A stretch of DNA of 64,000 bases from Flectonema sp. DT1601 (lineage: Eukaryota > Euglenozoa > Diplonemea > Diplonemida > Diplonemidae), in the NCBI GenBank assembly GCA_964019425.1, contig OZ025789.1:248001-312000 (forward strand), read 5' to 3'. The translations under genes were made by a program, and so were the position numbers. The notes beneath the pieces are model-generated. The model ran no database searches. It worked only from the letters and a program-made list of their open reading frames with translations, and was not told the DNA's origin. Below are positions 31,169 to 40,911 of this stretch, piece by piece. Position 1 is the first letter of the stretch, and each line of letters begins with the position of its first letter.

Positions 31169-32371
31169 CTATTTTACTCTCTTGTAAATCTTTTTTAAAA
31201 AACTTTCAAATATTGACCAGGGAACCTCTCTAGTTGCACCTTTGTACTTCATAATGCTGTCGAAACTGTCCTTTTCGAATTTTTCGTATAAAGCTGGCAT
31301 CTTAAGTTTAGTATATGTGTCTTTGATGATGGATTCACCAGTAGACCCAATCTTCACTTTTCCATAATATTTATCAAATATTGCTTTGTCTGACTCAGAT
31401 GAATTTGGATAAGACTGAACGAACAACCAAGAGCATTTTTTATCCTGAATGTCTGTTCCGATTTTACCTTGAACGGTTGGATCGGCATAGCAATCTAAAA
31501 AGTCGTCTTGGGCTTGAAAATATACACCAAGTTTGATTAGGAGTTCTCTGGCAGAATCGTATGAAGATTTATCATTGATTCCTGTTATAACCATCGCACA
31601 GGATACGACAAGATAAAAAGAGTAGTACGAAGTTTTATATTTTGAGATTAACTCCCAACGTTGAGGAGTCAGGTCTTTCAGTTCAAAATTCGCACACATC
31701 GTGTCAAGTAGTTGTCCGCATTCAGTTTGATATGTTGACTCAAGAAACAAATCAAGTAGCTGTGGATAGTACGATTCTTTACCAAAATTCCTTTTTAATA
31801 TTCTATAAGTCATCATCTCCACTAACAGAGCATCATTAACAGCGATAAGACCAACACCTTCGCATCGATACCAACATGGGTTTCCTCTTCTGGTTTCCGA
31901 CCCATCCATAATATCATCTAGTATAAGTAACCAAGCTTGAAGCCATTCAATACACCATCCTAAAGCACAGTACCTCGATAACATGTTGTTTGTTATTGGT
32001 ATGTCAGGGTGTTTATTTGTATGGAGGATTATAGCTGATTCGACAACCATCATTCCTCTGTTCATCTTACCCCCTGATAGAGTGTATTGGAGGAGGTGTC
32101 GGATTCTTGTTGTTTCGGTTTCAGGCATGTGGTAGCCAGTCTTTAGTTCGGTACAGATGTCATCTATCAAATATTGTTGCATTGATATGAAACTTCCTTC
32201 TTTATCATTGTGATCATATTCAGGATATGGCAATGGCTCAGAACGACTCTTCGGCCAATCCGTTGCTGGAAATTCCATCGAAACTTTGCTGTCGAATTTA
32301 TTTTTCCAATAGTCTCGTTCTGTTTCTGTTTTTAATAATTTTTCTCGGAGGATTTCGATTTCAGATTTCAT
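31169..32371 (-). CDS. Farnesyl diphosphate synthase (short-chain prenyltransferase)
   Basis: Single exon, 400 residues. It condenses DMAPP and IPP to GPP and FPP in the mevalonate/isoprenoid pathway. The first Asp-rich motif is DDIMDGSETRRG and the second is FQAQDDFLDCYADP; the substrate lysine and GTDIQDKKCSWL segment are intact, as is the basic C-terminus (YKRVK). The N-terminus has about 25 extra charged helical residues. The two positions before the first motif that set chain length, usually Phe-Phe (QAFFLVADD), are Trp-Leu here (QAWLLILDD). This could change product length, so geranylgeranyl or longer products cannot be excluded. An acceptor TTTCCCCTTCAG lies about 50 bases upstream of the ATG, with a second AG (TTCAGACAG) about 41 bases upstream. 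Confidence 0.93.
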   Translation of the reverse strand: MKSEIEILREKLLKTETERDYWKNKFDSKVSMEFPATDWPKSRSEPLPYPEYDHNDKEGSFISMQQYLIDDICTELKTGYHMPETETTRIRHLLQYTLSGGKMNRGMMVVESAIILHTNKHPDIPITNNMLSRYCALGWCIEWLQAWLLILDDIMDGSETRRGNPCWYRCEGVGLIAVNDALLVEMMTYRILKRNFGKESYYPQLLDLFLESTYQTECGQLLDTMCANFELKDLTPQRWELISKYKTSYYSFYLVVSCAMVITGINDKSSYDSARELLIKLGVYFQAQDDFLDCYADPTVQGKIGTDIQDKKCSWLFVQSYPNSSESDKAIFDKYYGKVKIGSTGESIIKDTYTKLKMPALYEKFEKDSFDSIMKYKGATREVPWSIFESFLKKIYKRVK

Positions 32372-33853
32372 GATTGTATACTTTTTTTTTTGTGTGTATA
32401 ACCCTGTCTGAACTGAAGGGGAAATAATAAGCTTACTTTATTCCTACCTTATTAAATACAACTGAGAGCTAGTTCACTAAAAAAGGACGAGTTATTCAAA
32501 TATGAATTAATCGTGAGCCCTAAAGGTATAATGTAATACGGCAGAGTTGGGCACAACATAGTCATCTTACTTATTTCATAGGCTGGAAGGGAGGGGAGAA
32601 ATTCAAAACAATAATTTAAATGAAGACTAAACACGACTTGGATCTTGAAAATGACGGTTTACCCGTTACTATAATTAGTTGAAGCAAGAAACAGTTTTTT
32701 TTATTAAAAAAAAAAATAAATAAATAAAAGAGGGCTCTGTTTTAATACCCAAGCGGTTGCATCGGAAAAAAAAATAAAAAAAAAGAAAAACTCCTCACAA
32801 GAGAGAGAAGGAAACAAAAAAAACAAAACAAAAAATAATACAAAAAATAAAACATTATACTTTTTTAAGAAGAAGAAGAAGAAGAAGAAAAAAAAAAAAA
32901 TTTAAATCTATTTTTTTTTTTGGCAGTACTAACTACACATAACACAACCGATGTGGGGGAAGAAGAAGAATAACGAAAAATGAAAATTTTGATCTATTTT
33001 TTTTTTTTTTTTTTTTTTTCCCTTGCATCCATCAAGCATTGTAAGAACTAAAAATCATACCAAACAGTTAGACATCTCGGTAAGCTTACCGGGGTATCAG
33101 ATATTCGATAACCCACAACCGTAAAACTCCCGTTGTGACCATCAGTATTCGTGTTAAGAACCACTTAACATAAGAGCAAGTGTTAAGGATGGTTGATAAC
33201 ACCTATTTTCGCCAAGAGAGGAGGCTCATGCCCGTACACGTTAAAACATCAACAAGTGTTATATTGCTATTTCTCTGTATGTAGTTTTAAGGTGAAGGCC
33301 CACAGTGTTTGCAAAAAAAAAAACCAAAAAAAAAAAGAAAAACATATTTAATAATGTAGAAGTTATTTTTTTTTTTTTTTTTTTTTTTTTTTTCCTCCTC
33401 CAAAAAAATTAAAAAAAAATACTACTCAGAACCAAGAATTAATATTTCTTTTGGCCATGTTATCTATTTCCCCACCGTGTATCAGCCTCAGATGACTGCG
33501 GGTTGTGAATTTATCCCAACCAGGCAAACAAGTTCTCAACACGATCAGAGCGGCGCACAAAACTCTAAAGCTAAAGGGAAGAGGGGGGGGAAAAAACTGA
33601 GGGAAGAGGGAAAAGAAACTAACTAAAGCGGGAAGAAGAAACACAGAGAGGGGCCAGAAAATCAACCCTCATACTCTACGTGGACCACAACGTCAATCTG
33701 GTTGACTCACAAGCGATGATTTTTTTTTTTTATTTTTTTTTAATCCTAGACAAGATTGTCAAAGGAGCGTGTGATTTAGTTGGTCTTTTTTTTTTTTTTT
33801 TTTTTTCTTTGTGTTTTCGACCTCAAGCGTCTTAGCACTACAACACAAGCACA
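32372..33853. other. Intergenic spacer; structured segment at 33.07-33.24 kb
   Basis: No protein gene is supported. The segment 33,075-33,240 has several inverted repeats and few homopolymers, unlike its surroundings: CGGTAAGCTTACCG (a perfect 14-bp palindrome) and TGTTAAG-AACCA-CTTAACA. An AAG microsatellite lies at 32,868-32,890. Confidence 0.4.
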
Positions 33854-34247
33854 CTACGGTACAAGTGAACTAGTTTGAGTTAACGTCGCAGTAAAAGATG
33901 AGGTTACAGTGCCTGTAGGTAGCGTTGATGACATAGTTTCTGTTCTCGTCGGTAAAGTTGACGTTTCAGTTGCTGTTGGCAGAGTCGAAGTCTCCGTCGG
34001 TGTTGGCAGAGTCGATGTCACTGTTGGTGTTCTGACCGTTCCTGGAACTGGAGTTGAAACAGCCCCACCGTATTGGATGATACTGTTTTTTATTTATTAT
34101 TTTTAGTGGTACGGATGGGTGAAAAAAACATCACAATCAGAAAGTAACATACCCATTACCACAAGCAACTCTTAAGTGAGCCAAAATAACATCCATGTTA
34201 TGACAGGTGGCTTCATCGGCACAGTCGATGTGTTGAACAGATCCGTC
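33854..34247 (-). pseudogene. Thr-rich mucin-like surface protein exons, no first exon found
   Basis: Two well-formed exons are visible: 34247..34153 (acceptor AAACCCATCAG; reads DGSVQHIDCADEATCHNMDV, ends at a GTATGT donor) and 34082..33854 (acceptor AAAAAACAG), which continue in frame for 107 residues to a stop. The second exon is a Thr/Pro/Ser repeat with units like TSTLPTPTE, typical of heavily O-glycosylated surface proteins. Only about 390 bases separate this from the next gene upstream, and no ATG there opens in frame. It is therefore a 5'-truncated relic or a gene with a tiny missed first exon. No C-terminal GPI or TM signal is seen. Confidence 0.5.
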
Positions 34248-34639
34248 CTGATGGGTTTTAAGTTTTATTTTATTTTATTTTATATTTAGAGATAAGTAAG
34301 TGCCATTACTGGGAGAGAGAGAAGAGAGACAGACAGACAGAGAGAGTGAGAGAGAGAGAGCGGGATTTTAATAAAAAAAAAATAATAAATAACCTGAGGG
34401 GTGAAAATATAAACGTAACACAAGACACGTTAATATTAAAAAGAAAAAACAAACACAATCAAAGCTTTCTATTTTCTTTTCTTTTTATAATAAGTTTGGT
34501 ACAGAATTAATAAAGCATAATACAGGCGGAAGGGGAGAAAGAGAGAAAAAAAAAAAAAAAAAAAGATAACAAATATCTGGAATAACAATAATTGGAAAAA
34601 AAAAAATTCTAAAAAAAATTAATTCTAAAACATAAATAA
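34248..34639. other. Short spacer with GA-rich microsatellite
   Basis: A GA/CAGA-rich tract (34,308-34,363) and A/T runs; no start codon suitable for the mucin-like exons downstream. Confidence 0.5.
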
Positions 34640-36859
34640 CTAACATAAGTCAACAGCCGCTTTGAAAGACTCAAAATCTAACTCCTGCTGAAATGATAAA
34701 AATTCTTCCGCCGGTTTCGAAACATTGAGACCAAGGACTAACACACACGTTCTAAAATGATCTTTGTCCATAGATCCTTGATGCTCAAATGCAGAAAACG
34801 CTTGTTGAATGTCCTGAACTGACGGCCTGTACTGATTTCCTTCTAACTGATGAACAGGAGGCGCGATAATCTCATGAGGACTTTGATTTTGAATGAAATG
34901 ACCGACTTGTGATTCACCAGGAGGAGGTGAGTCCTGTTCAAAAGAGTACGCTGGTGGTGGAGGAAGAGAAACCCTTTGAATATTTCCGTATATTGATTCG
35001 TACATTCTTCCAAGTGTCGATGCAGAACGTTCCTTTGACGAAGACTGATGAACCTCAAGTAGCTCATCATCACTATCACATTCATGATTTGACAACACCT
35101 GCATTGCTGCTGCTGCGAGACCAGCAACACCACCATCAGCTAGTGCTTGTTCAGGTGTTGGGTTGCTCTTTCTTTTGGATTCCAGTTCGATTAATTTGAT
35201 TGCGATGTCTTCGTGAGCTTCGGCAGCTGCTTCCGGAACCATCGCTTCCTTGAAAGTGTCTCTTTCAATTATTATTTGTTCCATCTCTTCTAAACTTTTT
35301 GGTAATTTTAAGAAAACAGAACTGATGCTATCGACATTCTGTTCAAGTGATTTAATACTATTTTGGAGTTTTAGTACTTCGTCGTCTTTCATTGCGAGGA
35401 GATCATCTTTTTGTCTTAATTGTGATTCGAGAATTTCTAAACCCCCTACTTTATTGTTTAATTCTTTAACCCGATCGGCAACCTCTCTCGTTGTTGACAT
35501 TATTTTTAAATCGTCTACAGCTCCACCGAGTCTACTTTGAACTTCTCCAAGGATATTTCCAAAATGTTTTCTCTCAGACATCAATAAATCCATGTGATGA
35601 ACCTTTTCTTGTAAAGTCATTTTTTCAATATTCAATAACTCAATGTGGTATGTGTTCTCTTTTAATGTTTTGTATTGTTTTTCAACTTGGTTGTTTAGAT
35701 TTCCTAGTTGGTCAGACATGTCAGTTACCGTTTGATTTTTTTCACTAACCTGTTCGTAGAGTACTTTGCTTTCTTGATTCGTTTCTTGTTGTTTTAGTTG
35801 TTCAGTTTTTAATCTAGCTAAGTTCTCTCTCTCAAGCTCAGCTATCCTCTCTTTGTAATGATTGGTTGCTGCCTGTAGGAGTTGCATATCCTGAAGCAGA
35901 CTTCCCTTTGATGTTGCAATCTCACACATCTGAGCTTCTTTTGAAGCAATCTCCGCATTCGCATCATTTAAAGACCCCAACAGAGTGTGGATGTTTGTTT
36001 GCATTTCCACTGCCGTAGTGCTGCTTTCAATTTTTGATTGTTTTTGACTTTCTTTCATCTTCATTAATCTATTTCTAAGAAGGGAATTTTGTTTTTGTAA
36101 AGTGGAGACTTCCTGTTGAAGCGTATCAACAGTATGGACTCGTTCAAGAGCTTCATTCAACTGATGAGATAGTTGCATGTTATCCTGTTGCATTGATCTG
36201 ATAACAAGTGTCGTAGCAGTGTCACACTCTTGTGGATCAAGTAATTGTGGGTGAAGTGTTTCCTTAGCAGATGGAAACACTGACGGAATCATCGGAGGAG
36301 GAGGAGTTGGTGCTGTCAATGGGATTGGTGGAGATAATCCTCCAGCACCTCTTGATAAGCCCATTGGTGTTGTTGGGTATCCCATACTCATAGTTTGTTG
36401 AATGTTTTTAGTTGCGTGGAGTTGCTCTTCTAAGAATCTGTTGTGCATTTCCGACTGAGTTAACTTCTCTTGAAGTAGTCGAATATCATCAGCCAGTTGA
36501 TTCTCGCAGCTGTTACTTCCTTCAAGCATCGATTTCATCTTTCTCGTTGCTGACATAAACTTTCCATGCCAGTACTGACCCTCTGCTGTGTCTGGTGCTA
36601 CATCTCCAACCAGTCTAGTCGGAGAGACTAGTGGACCTGTGTCACTGTTTGGTAATTCAGCAACTAATCTTCTGTAAGTTCTGTCTAACTGCTGCATTTG
36701 TACATCTCCGTTAGCCGCCGCTTCTTTAAAAAGAGTTCCAATCTTCTGTCTGAATATGGTACCAATGTGTTGTAGAAATTTTACTTTCTTCCTCAACACT
36801 TCCACTTCCCTCCACGGATCTGGACCCGGAGGGCTCAGAGTTGCGGGGGAATGTGGCAT
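34640..36859 (-). CDS. Long coiled-coil protein with degenerate EF-hand-like C-terminus
   Basis: I start at the ATG at 36859 (MPHSPATLSPPG), 13 bases after the acceptor ATTTACTGTTCAG, giving 739 residues. Residues 15-180 and 230-550 are dominated by coiled coil (heptads with Leu, Lys, Gln, Glu; for example LQKQNSLLRNRLMKMKE), interrupted by a Pro/Gly linker (LSPPIPLTAPTPPPPMIP). The C-terminal 60 residues (VQDIQQAFSAFEHQGSMDKD then LVLGLNVSKPAEEFL) resemble an EF-hand pair that has lost its calcium ligands. The layout suits a centrosomal, basal-body or cytoskeletal scaffold; no family is named. Confidence 0.75.
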   Translation of the reverse strand: MPHSPATLSPPGPDPWREVEVLRKKVKFLQHIGTIFRQKIGTLFKEAAANGDVQMQQLDRTYRRLVAELPNSDTGPLVSPTRLVGDVAPDTAEGQYWHGKFMSATRKMKSMLEGSNSCENQLADDIRLLQEKLTQSEMHNRFLEEQLHATKNIQQTMSMGYPTTPMGLSRGAGGLSPPIPLTAPTPPPPMIPSVFPSAKETLHPQLLDPQECDTATTLVIRSMQQDNMQLSHQLNEALERVHTVDTLQQEVSTLQKQNSLLRNRLMKMKESQKQSKIESSTTAVEMQTNIHTLLGSLNDANAEIASKEAQMCEIATSKGSLLQDMQLLQAATNHYKERIAELERENLARLKTEQLKQQETNQESKVLYEQVSEKNQTVTDMSDQLGNLNNQVEKQYKTLKENTYHIELLNIEKMTLQEKVHHMDLLMSERKHFGNILGEVQSRLGGAVDDLKIMSTTREVADRVKELNNKVGGLEILESQLRQKDDLLAMKDDEVLKLQNSIKSLEQNVDSISSVFLKLPKSLEEMEQIIIERDTFKEAMVPEAAAEAHEDIAIKLIELESKRKSNPTPEQALADGGVAGLAAAAMQVLSNHECDSDDELLEVHQSSSKERSASTLGRMYESIYGNIQRVSLPPPPAYSFEQDSPPPGESQVGHFIQNQSPHEIIAPPVHQLEGNQYRPSVQDIQQAFSAFEHQGSMDKDHFRTCVLVLGLNVSKPAEEFLSFQQELDFESFKAAVDLC

Positions 36860-37062
36860 CTTAACCAAAGTCCTGAACAGTAAATATCAAACAGTAGATA
36901 TCAAATGAAACTGTTGGGGGAAATAAATAATTTTTAAAAGAATATAATGAACGACTACTGAAGACCTAACAAGATCGTACTTTTTGTTCCACTCATCGGT
37001 GCTACAGTCTTATCCCATTTTGACATCACGTGCAACACTTCCATTGTTGTGATTGAGTTCTT

Positions 37063-40000
37063 TCATATTCCGTCACCTAACTCAAAAGATAACATTGGTG
37101 TGAGTGTCAGAGCATTCCTTTCTTCATCAACATCCCATCTCCAGAATACCAAAACAGATCCAACCTTCGCTATTCACATCCATTGTTGTGATGTATAGTT
37201 GATACCAGTGGGGGGTATCGTTTTTTTTTTTATTATTCCGCTCATCACAAAGAGGGGAGGCGACAGGAGGAGGAGGAGGGGGGAGAACATTGATAAAAAA
37301 AAACCCATACCTGCTCATCAATCGACCCAAAGAAGTTACTATCAGGAAGTATAGTCAGAGAGTACGGGTTGGCGAACAATGAAAGTTTCTTTCGGAGGAG
37401 AGACGTACCCGGTGATCCAAATGCTATTGATTTAATATTTAATAAAGATCCGACTATGTTAGCAATGCCTCCGTTGGTTCCATGACCCGTTAATATAATT
37501 CTACTGTTGGGGAACCGTGTTTGAACAGTATTGATATACTTGATGATTGGAGAGAAGTAGTGATTCGATCCTTTGTTGTCCAACGCTTCCTTCAATGATG
37601 ATAACCCTGATATCCAATCTCTTTTCTGATCATCTGAAAACAGTTTTATAAAAGGAAACAAAGACGATAAAACGCTAAACAAGATACTGTCACCCCAAAT
37701 GTCTATGTCCCTCATTAAATGTTTCCCAACAAGGTTTGATCGAATAGTAATCACATGAACATCTGCTCGGTGAACGTGAACCCAATTTATGAGACCTCCT
37801 TCAGCTTGAGGATTGTTCTTCTCACCAAGTTCTTCATTAAAGAAGAAGAATAAATTCGTAGTTGATGGCAGCAGTATAATCTGAGCATTGAAAATACTAT
37901 CTCTCACTTCAGCATCCCATTTTCCAATCGAAGAAATATAACCGACATACGAAAGGTATGCCATGTCTGTAATAGTGAATCCGTTTCCTGCCTTGTCAGT
38001 AAAATCACCAAACTGCGCAGAACAAGCTGGATAATTATAAGTCTTTCGCGGTACAGTTCCCAAGTCCAGGATCGGAATTGCTTTTGGTTGCTTGTAGTAC
38101 GATGCTGAAGCCAGCACTATTCCAGCTGAGACGATGCAAACTAAAAGAAACCAAAACAACACTCTTACCGACAGCTGTTGTTGAATCTTCCTCCTTGGAT
38201 TGTTGTATCGATCTCCATAGACCTCTCCTCCATAGTACTCTGGTGTGAGTAACCAATGTCTGTTTCTCTTTTGAAGTAATTTAGATCTTGGCGATGGTGT
38301 CATAGGTGATGACGGTTCACCTGAACCATCTTGATTCCATCTAAGAAGAGCACTTAATATTTTAGATGCTGGAACCCAACTTGGTTGAGTATGAGAAGTT
38401 CTTCCTGTTTTAGTAGCAACTTTTCTAATGGCTGATTGAACTTTACTCATTGGAACCTTACCCTCATCTCTAGGGTTTGAATGCTCGAGGAGTTGAGTAC
38501 ATTTTTCAGTAACAGCTGAACTGAATACTAAAGGATCAACGTTGATCATTGGCTTTGCACGATGAGCAGCCAATAATCCTTGACTAAATATAATTAAAAT
38601 AGCGAATATTATGAGAGTCGATGTCGAGATTTTCGCCGTCGCTACGATTCCAAATATTTCAAAACCGACGACGAGTGTCAACACCAACAGAGCTACCCTA
38701 GTAGCTAAATGATCATCTCTGAGGATTTCTCTAATTACCAGAAGTAATAAAAAGGACACCAGCACTGTGACAATCCATTTCAGTGGAAATTCCACTTCAG
38801 ACGTACTAGTTAACCAATATAACATCATTATCGCTGCGTATGTCACTAAAAAAACAGCTAAATTACTCATAACCGTCTCCGCATCCAACGCAAGCTCTGC
38901 CATTAATAATTGATTCGAAGTAATCTTTTTCGGAGGTGTTCCATTTCTTTGAGATTCCGAATTATTTTTTCTATGTCGATAGAATTCACCGTATTTCGTC
39001 GCAAGTCCCAACGCCCAAGTGAAAATCATGATGAAGACATGAGTGCATAATCCAACTAAGGCACACCATTCACAGAAATATCCAGATATGGATATAATGC
39101 CTTGACCTTCAACAATTAGTTTTACCAAGGCGTAAATAAGAGGGACGGGTACCGTAAGAACAAACAGTGATATGAATATAAAAGACTTCGGGAACATCGA
39201 ATTTACAGGAAGACCCCAAACGGTTGCTCTATAAACAGGTGGAAGGACATGAAGGAGGTGTGAAGGCACAGGGTTGACAGCATCAACGTGTTCTAGATTG
39301 TTCCATAATGTCTCATCTCCGTGGAGCATTGCTCTGTTTTTGAAGTGACCGTCTCTTGGGTCGTATCGTTTTTGCTTTTCCGGATTTTTTAACCATTTTT
39401 CAGACCAATTGTCGTCTCCATACCAAATCATGTCATCAACGTAAACCCATTGATAGACTGTCTTTGCTACTGTTGTTAAAGCCGGTCCGATAAAAAAGAA
39501 TTGCGCAACCAGAATGCAAAAATACCCAACGGCATGCCAGTAGTCTGACACAACAGGAACGAATATCCTCCATGAAACCATTCCCATAAAGTGAATGAAA
39601 TAAAGATATAATTGAACTGCTCCAGCAACAAGCCAAATTGTTAGATAAAATCTAAATCCTGGTGATAGAGAAGCGAGCTCAAAACCTTTAAAACAGTTTC
39701 TAGAATACAGATTATATAGTCTTCCAATACGAGCATTTTTTCGAAGCCAATCTTCTCGAGTCGTGTGAAGCAACGCGACTGACGACGCCGCAACAGACGG
39801 AATCGGAACAACGATGTCATCCCCATTCTGATGAATGTGTTCTTCATCAATGTGAATACCTTTTTCATCGTGAGTTGAAGTCGAGTTCGCTGCGAACACT
39901 GTTGATTCAGCACCTGCCATACCAGTTCCAGTTCGACTGCTAATCATATTTAGTAAGGGAGCGAGTTCAATCTCTCTTCGTGGATACTTTGTTCTAATCC

Positions 40001-40550
40001 TTTCTAAAAGGAAAGCATACAAATCGTTCCATTTCTCGTGATGAAAAAACCTAGTTGCTAAGACTTTTGCGATGTCTTTTGTAGTTGATTCGTCCTCACT
40101 GAATAACTCTCCGAGTGATAACTTTCTTAAAAACATGTGAATCCTTCGATAATCATCACTTCTTGATGCGTGTTCTTGAGCATTACTGCTGTACATATCA
40201 AGTAGTTGTTGAACTTTGTGAGGAGGAGGTGGGAATTCCATAGCTTCTTGCATCGAACGAACAACTGCCTCGCCGTTTAAAGGATTTTCGTTACACCAGA
40301 TCGCAGCAACGTCAGTTTCAACCAATAGGTGTGGACCATATTCTTCCAGTAACTCTCTCACTCCTTGATATCCTTCCAAAAGCATTTTCTCTTCATAAAA
40401 TAAGAGAAGGATGCCTTCAGCGTCGAGGAACTTTTCCATATTACCTCCAGCAATTATTTCATTTTCGACATGAGCTTCGAATCTATCTCGTGAAAGAGCG
40501 AATTTGGAACCCGCCAATTCGTTGTATTCATCCCAGTATCCATCATCCAT
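37063..40550 (-). CDS. Polytopic membrane protein with degenerate class 3 lipase domain
   Basis: Exons 40550..37311 and 37164..37063 give about 1,113 residues. The splice (GAGCAG at GTATGG; AATAGCGAAG at GTTGG) restores the lipase-family segment IDEQ-VGSVLVF. The N-terminal 250 residues are soluble and helical. About ten hydrophobic helices follow between residues 300 and 700, with another near 830 (VLFWFLLVCIVSAGIVLASA). The C-terminal domain is lipase-3-like: RIILTGHGTNGGIANIVGS at about 1,020, then SIAFGSPG and LPDS. The nucleophile elbow lacks Ser (GHGTNGG, not GHSLGG), and no His follows in the usual C-terminal place, so this looks like a pseudolipase. The start is taken at MDDGYW; a poly-Lys upstream ATG at 40568 is in frame. 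Confidence 0.8.
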
Positions 40551-40911
40551 ATTTTTTTTTTTTTTCAAAAAAAAAAAAAAAAAAGGTCCCTATTATTGAA
40601 GTAGGATATTAACTTTGTTTGTGTCACGAAAAGCTAAATAACAAAATTAAAAAAGAAACTCAAGTAATAAATCAATACCACTGTTGAGGGGGAGAAGAAC
40701 CTTAAATCACTAAAAACTAACAATAAACACAACTATTTTTCATTTTCAATTTTTTTTTTTTGTTTTTTGGTACAAGACAATACAGCCATAGCAAGTGTGA
40801 GAACAAATTGTTTGGAAAGAGAAAGGAGGGGAAAAGAAGGAGAGGGGGAAAAAATTAAATTGAAAACGACAGCGTTCAAAATTATTTTTTTAAATAACAA
40901 AACATAACTTC
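40551..40911. other. Intergenic spacer
   Basis: A/T-rich spacer between the lipase-like gene and the poly-Q gene; nothing recognised beyond the acceptor ACTTCAATAATAG about 40 bases upstream of the lipase-like gene. Confidence 0.5.

Noticed and set aside
40551-40568. Upstream start MKKKKN for the lipase-like gene
   Set aside because: It only adds residues from an A tract; the ATG at 40550 gives the natural N-terminus, though the upstream one is not excluded.
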